Origin: Desulfobacteraceae bacterium
GTDB taxonomy: Bacteria; Desulfobacterota; Desulfobacteria; Desulfobacterales; Desulfosarcinaceae
Assembly: GCA_027025615.1 (NCBI GenBank)
Contig: JALVQM010000471.1
Coordinates: forward strand, 1 to 8,850
Length of the DNA stretch: 8,850 nucleotides
Direction of reading: 5' to 3'
The position numbers were made by a program, and so were the translations under genes. Below, one piece after another: positions 5,859 through 8,850 of the stretch. Each line of letters begins with the position of its first letter. Position 1 is the stretch's first letter. A model generated the notes under the pieces. The model worked only from the letters and a program-made list of their open reading frames with translations, was not told where the DNA came from and ran no database searches.

Positions 5859-7282
5859 CTTTTTTTGAATTCAAAAAATCAGTCCGGCTGCCGGTCAGCG
5901 TTCAGGAAGCTTTCCTGTGGCATGCACGTCCCGGAGCATTGGAAAGACTCAGCCCTCCCTGGGACCCTATAGAAGTTTTGCAGAAAACCGGTGGAATTGA
6001 ACCCGGCGCCAAGGTGAAACTGAAAATGAGGGCCCCGATACTGCCGCTTCCTGTCTTGTGGCAAGCAATGCATACAATGTACGATCCGCCATACCTTTTC
6101 CAGGATCGCCAGGTAAAAGGCCCCTTTGCCTCCTGGAAACATACCCATGTTTTCAGCCCCATAACCGGCAACACGTGTCTGCTGGAAGATCGTATCAAAT
6201 GCCGCCTGCCCGGCCATCCATTTTCGACCAGACTTGCAGCCGGGTGGCTGCAAAACCGGCTGGACAGGATTTTCACCTATCGTCATACGACCTTGCTGGC
6301 TGATCTGCGCTCACACCGGCTTCACCGGGGCAAGTCGCCCATGACGATTTTAATATCAGGCGCAAGCGGCCTGTTGGGGACAACCCTTGTCCCCATGCTG
6401 ACCACAGGTGGACACCGGGTTATCCGTCTGGTACGCCACAAGCGGTCCCCGGGGCCCGACCAGCTTTACTGGAACCCGGCGGCAGGTCGGATAGATCTTT
6501 CCGGACTGCCCCCCATCGACATTGTCGTCCACCTGTCGGGAGAAAACATAGGCAGGGGCCGCTGGACCAAGGCCAAGAAAAAACGTATAATCGACAGCCG
6601 TGATAAAAGTACCAGTTTGCTGGCCAAATCCATAGCTGAACTGCGCCCCAGACCCGAAGCCTTTTTATGTGCTTCTGCTATCGGATTTTACGGTCACCGT
6701 GGTGAAAAAATTCTGACCGAGGAAGATACCTGCGGCATCGATTTTATTTCAGGTGTCTGTGATCGATGGGAAAGGGCCGCCGCAGAAGCCAGGCGGGCTG
6801 GAATCAGAACAGTTTTTTTGAGAATTGGAATCGCCCTCAGCCCACTTGGCGGGGCACTGGCCAAAATGCTCCCGATTTTCCGTGCAGGCCTGGGAGGCCC
6901 CATAGGCAACGGCCGCCAGTACATGAGCTGGATAGGAATAGACGACGTGGCCGGAGCCATTTACTGGTCAATGGGTTGCAGCGACCTGGAAGGACCGACA
7001 AATATTGTTGCCCCCAGACCGGTTACCAATGCTGAATTCAGCACGACCTTGGCAAAAGTCCTGGCCCGGCCGGCCAGACTCAAGGTTCCGGAAGCATTGA
7101 TCGATTTATTGTACGGCCAAATGGGACGCGAAATTTCTCTTTCAAGCACCCGCGCTCTACCGAACAAACTGCTTGCTTCCGGCTACAGTTTCCGGCATCC
7201 TGATTTGTTGTCGGCCCTGTGCCATCTGTTGGGACGCCGGGCCGCAAATTTGCCATCCCTGGAGGACAAAACCAAATCATGA
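5855..7282 (+). CDS. SRPBCC domain fused to TIGR01777-family (YfcH-like) SDR epimerase
   Basis: A 475-residue two-domain protein. Residues 1 to about 155 look like an SRPBCC/START-type ligand-binding domain of the cyclase/dehydrase sort (SVQEAFLWHARPGALERLSPPW near the start and KGPFASWKHTHVF mid-domain). From M163 on there is a complete extended short-chain dehydrogenase/epimerase of the TIGR01777 (YfcH) family. It has the Rossmann motif GASGLLG at 169-175, HLSGENIG, the conserved SAIGFYG block and a C-terminal DUF1731-like region (VPEALIDLLYGQMGRE). Standalone YfcH proteins are about 300 residues, so the N-terminal part is a true fusion. This arrangement is known in other bacteria, but its substrate is not. 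ATG 5855 overlaps the cysK stop (ATGA), pointing to coupled translation. An internal ATG at 6341 could also start an SDR-only form, but it has no clear ribosome binding site. A function in cysteine metabolism is suggested only by operon position. Confidence 0.88.
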   Translation: MTFFEFKKSVRLPVSVQEAFLWHARPGALERLSPPWDPIEVLQKTGGIEPGAKVKLKMRAPILPLPVLWQAMHTMYDPPYLFQDRQVKGPFASWKHTHVFSPITGNTCLLEDRIKCRLPGHPFSTRLAAGWLQNRLDRIFTYRHTTLLADLRSHRLHRGKSPMTILISGASGLLGTTLVPMLTTGGHRVIRLVRHKRSPGPDQLYWNPAAGRIDLSGLPPIDIVVHLSGENIGRGRWTKAKKKRIIDSRDKSTSLLAKSIAELRPRPEAFLCASAIGFYGHRGEKILTEEDTCGIDFISGVCDRWERAAAEARRAGIRTVFLRIGIALSPLGGALAKMLPIFRAGLGGPIGNGRQYMSWIGIDDVAGAIYWSMGCSDLEGPTNIVAPRPVTNAEFSTTLAKVLARPARLKVPEALIDLLYGQMGREISLSSTRALPNKLLASGYSFRHPDLLSALCHLLGRRAANLPSLEDKTKS

Positions 7283-8388
7283 GTTCTGCTTTGCGCTGGG
7301 TCCTGATGGTTACCATGGCCACGGCCCTTGCTTTCGGCTTCATGCACCACCTGGTACCCGGAAGCAACCTTTACAACTTTGAACGCCTGCATATCTTCCT
7401 TTTCAACCTGTGCAGCGGTGGAACTATAGTCCTGCATTACACCCAGCCCGGACGGCGGGTAACTTTTAAAACCATAACCTTCATGGCAGTCTCCCTGGCT
7501 TTTGCCCTGCTGGCTTTTTTCCACCTCTACCTGCCTTCGGTAATTGCCGCATTTGTCCTGGCAATTATCGTAGAGTCGGTACGAATCCAACGCTTTTCCT
7601 TTTTCCCCAAAGGAATTTTCAACCCCGGTCAGCCAGTTTCCCTGAAGTTTCACCAGGCTTCGCTCCTATGTCTCTCGTGCGGACTGGTAATTTCGGCCCT
7701 GGTGATGATTAACAACACCTGGCTTCATCTGGTATCATTCCCCAAGCTGAAACTTGATACCTTTTTCCTGGGTTTTTCATTTCCCCTGTCCCTGATTACC
7801 ATGGCCGTAATGTTTTCTTTCATGAAAGGAGATTTCAGCCGCAACCTGCGCTGGCTGAAAAATATTGACTTCTGGGTGATCAACCTTGGGGTAATCATAT
7901 TTTTTCTCTTTATCCTGTATGAAAAGCTGGTGGCCCAGGTAATCATCACCTGGATTCTGTTCGCGGCGGTAGTTTTGATGTATTTCCTCTATTACCGCCT
8001 GGGAAGGATTGTGCAGCAGAAACGTTTCCTTACCTCAGGAATGTTTTTTCTCTGGTACACGGCCATAACAGGGATAATTTACATAGTCCTCCATTTTACA
8101 CCGGACTACTCACCCCAGCATAGCAAGTGGCTGCTGCGAATGCATTCTTTCGCCGCCCTTTACGGCTGGAATCTAAGCGGCCTGGCGGTAATCTGCCGCA
8201 GCCACGATTTTCCCATCCGCCTCAACGACCGTCTGATAATAACCATTCACTGGCTGACGGCCATCGTTCTGGCTCCCCTTGGCACTTACTGGGCACCGGC
8301 CGCACCGGCCGCACTGGGGGGTTATTTGATAGTACTGTATATGATGCTTTTCAGCCGGACTGCCGACAAATATCAGGGGCGGGCATAA
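7279..8388 (+). CDS. Unrecognised polytopic membrane protein, about 12 helices
   Basis: A 369-residue protein that I cannot assign to a family. It begins at ATG 7279, overlapping the previous stop by 4 bp (ATGA), with GGAGG at 7261-7265 upstream; an in-frame ATG at 7219 is inside the preceding gene and less likely. Hydrophobic segments suggest about twelve membrane helices, near residues 6-25, 37-55, 66-83, 84-100, 124-148, 161-181, 195-216, 217-238, 251-272, 288-307, 318-338 and 343-358. Histidines lie at or near helix ends (H23, H24, H38, H53, H81, H125, H150, H270, H287, H323), so heme or metal binding, as in NnrS or heme-copper oxidase-like proteins, is imaginable but unproven. There is no signal peptide, CxxCH motif or known transporter signature. 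Translational coupling to the SRPBCC-SDR gene indicates they work in one process or at least are co-expressed. Confidence 0.75.
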   Translation: MSSALRWVLMVTMATALAFGFMHHLVPGSNLYNFERLHIFLFNLCSGGTIVLHYTQPGRRVTFKTITFMAVSLAFALLAFFHLYLPSVIAAFVLAIIVESVRIQRFSFFPKGIFNPGQPVSLKFHQASLLCLSCGLVISALVMINNTWLHLVSFPKLKLDTFFLGFSFPLSLITMAVMFSFMKGDFSRNLRWLKNIDFWVINLGVIIFFLFILYEKLVAQVIITWILFAAVVLMYFLYYRLGRIVQQKRFLTSGMFFLWYTAITGIIYIVLHFTPDYSPQHSKWLLRMHSFAALYGWNLSGLAVICRSHDFPIRLNDRLIITIHWLTAIVLAPLGTYWAPAAPAALGGYLIVLYMMLFSRTADKYQGRA

Positions 8389-8472
8389 ACCCGGATTATG
8401 CACTTCAAACGCCTACAAAGTAATATTATTGAATTATTACATAAGCTTGCATCTATTTGTTCCTGTCCCTGC

Positions 8473-8491
8473 CTTCACCCGAAAGGTGAAG
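8473..8491. terminator. Short hairpin after the membrane protein gene
   Basis: CTTCACC and GGTGAAG form a perfect 7-bp stem around the loop CGAAA, 85 bp after the stop codon of the cys operon. Only TT and then mixed sequence follows, so it lacks the U tract of a normal intrinsic terminator. It may instead be an RNA-stabilising 3' hairpin or part of the neighbouring repeat element. Confidence 0.35.
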
Positions 8492-8530
8492 TTCAATCGG
8501 TGATAAATCATCAGGCATTTGAAGCCGCAA

Positions 8531-8634
8531 GGGGCTGGCGATTTTACCGAATCTGCTTTGTTGGAGGGCAGTTGAAGTACCATAGTACGTCTGCCTGCCC
8601 TCCGCCTCGCATCTTCACCAAATTCGCCAGCTGC
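8531..8634. repeat. Large imperfect inverted repeat, REP/BIME-like intergenic element
   Basis: The outer ends GCTGGCGA (8534-8541) and its near-complement at 8624-8631 (TCGCCAGC) pair. Further in, GGAGGGCAG (8563-8571) pairs perfectly with CTGCCCTCC (8595-8603), and at the centre GTAC (8577-8580) pairs with GTAC (8585-8588) around CATA. The stretches between, such as TTTTACCGAATCTGC against the right arm, match only partly. The whole could fold into one long hairpin of about 100 nt on either strand. Its size, position between convergent genes and lack of coding suggest a dispersed repeat, possibly also a transcription end. Only one copy lies in this window. Confidence 0.6.
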
Positions 8635-8669
8635 AAAATCCGGGTTAAAAGAAACGAACGGTCAGTCAC

Positions 8670-8705
8670 AGCCGGAGCTACAGTCCCCCGGATTGCAGTC
8701 CGGCT
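8670..8705 (-). terminator. Hairpin downstream of panB, possible terminator
   Basis: On the minus-strand transcript AGCCGGA (8705-8699) pairs with TCCGGCT (8676-8670), and the next five bases CTGCA/TGTAG also pair if one G-U is allowed, with one bulged C. The same wobble position is an A-C mismatch on the plus-strand RNA, so the fold favours the panB direction. It starts 26 bases after the panB stop. A T-rich but interrupted stretch (CGTTTCTTTT) follows about 15 bases later and not directly, so termination efficiency is doubtful. Confidence 0.4.
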
Positions 8706-8730
8706 GCCGTCTGAAAGCAAAAGCGGCGGG

Positions 8731-8850
8731 TCACTGAGCGCTGCTTTCCAGCCGGGCCTTGAGGTCTGCCAGAGCGTCAGCGTTCATGCCGAAAGAATGT
8801 TCGTCAGCGGGAAATGCTCCGCTTTGGACTTCATCTTTGTACTGCGCAAG
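8731..8850 (-). CDS. panB: Ketopantoate hydroxymethyltransferase, C-terminal end (truncated by window edge)
   Basis: The last 39 codons of a minus-strand gene end at TGA (8733-8731); the start lies beyond the right edge. The visible tail reads LAQYKDEVQSGAFPADEHSF, which closely fits the end of PanB proteins, where an aromatic Y followed by a V.SG.FP..EHSF block forms the C-terminus. PanB transfers a hydroxymethyl group from methylene-tetrahydrofolate to alpha-ketoisovalerate in pantothenate and coenzyme A synthesis. A further 19 residues after the conserved block (GMNADALADLKARLESSAQ) form a probable helical extension. Because only the tail is seen, the call rests on this one motif. Confidence 0.75.
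   Translation of the reverse strand, partial: LAQYKDEVQSGAFPADEHSFGMNADALADLKARLESSAQ

Larger units (their letters stand above)
8389..8730. other. Convergent intergenic region without a gene
   Basis: About 340 bp lie between the stop of the membrane protein gene (plus strand) and the stop of panB (minus strand). No protein-coding frame with a credible start and family resemblance was seen. The first part (8410-8450) is AT-rich. The rest holds three separate inverted repeats, listed individually. Both flanking genes end here, so structures in it can serve as transcription ends. Confidence 0.7.

Noticed and set aside
8294..8314. Tandem 9-bp repeat CACCGGCCG in the membrane protein gene
   Set aside because: It encodes an Ala/Pro-rich loop (APAAPAAL), in frame and only about two copies; likely simple codon reuse.
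8420..8440. AT-rich hairpin GTAATA/TATTAC after the membrane protein gene
   Set aside because: It is a weak six-base AT stem in low-complexity sequence with no supporting context.
1..8850. CRISPR arrays, tRNA or rRNA genes, and insertion sequences
   Set aside because: No spaced repeat array, cloverleaf, ribosomal RNA segment or transposase was seen.

Overview
The window looks like a chromosomal segment of an anaerobic, cytochrome-rich bacterium, most likely a Desulfobacterota (delta-proteobacterial sulfate-reducer type) relative. This is inferred from the multiheme c-type cytochromes, a sensor kinase carrying its own heme c motif, the long-form serine acetyltransferase and moderately GC-rich coding; no marker gene fixes the taxon.

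Left block, minus strand (1-1083): a NapC/NirT-type membrane-anchored tetraheme cytochrome is followed by the N-terminal part of a hydroxylamine-oxidoreductase-like (HAO-like) multiheme cytochrome that runs off the left edge. The order is quinol-oxidising anchor then periplasmic catalytic cytochrome, as in the haoC-haoA pairs of other anaerobes. It suggests quinol-driven reduction of a nitrogen oxide or a related substrate.

Divergent regulator block, plus strand (1374-3756): a histidine kinase whose periplasmic sensor domain carries one CxxCH heme-attachment motif, and an OmpR/PhoB-type response regulator whose gene overlaps it by 17 bp. The AT-rich gap between the cytochrome and kinase genes holds four GTAAA repeats spaced 11, 10 and 11 bp. 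That is the geometry expected for tandem binding of an OmpR-type regulator. The simplest reading is a self-contained unit: a heme-based redox or ligand sensor that controls a respiratory cytochrome pair and itself.

Middle block, plus strand (3937-8388): serine O-acetyltransferase (long EpsC type), cysteine synthase, a fusion of an SRPBCC domain with a YfcH-type (TIGR01777) SDR domain, and an unrecognised integral membrane protein with about twelve helices. The first two genes are 29 bp apart; the last three are joined by 4-bp ATGA overlaps. They look like one operon, with a plausible sigma70 promoter just before cysE. The first two genes make cysteine from serine; the roles of the last two are unknown.

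Right edge (8389-8850): a convergent intergenic region contains a short hairpin, a large imperfect inverted repeat of about 100 bp that resembles a dispersed REP/BIME-like element, and a further hairpin. The last 40 codons of a minus-strand panB (ketopantoate hydroxymethyltransferase) gene then run in from the right edge.
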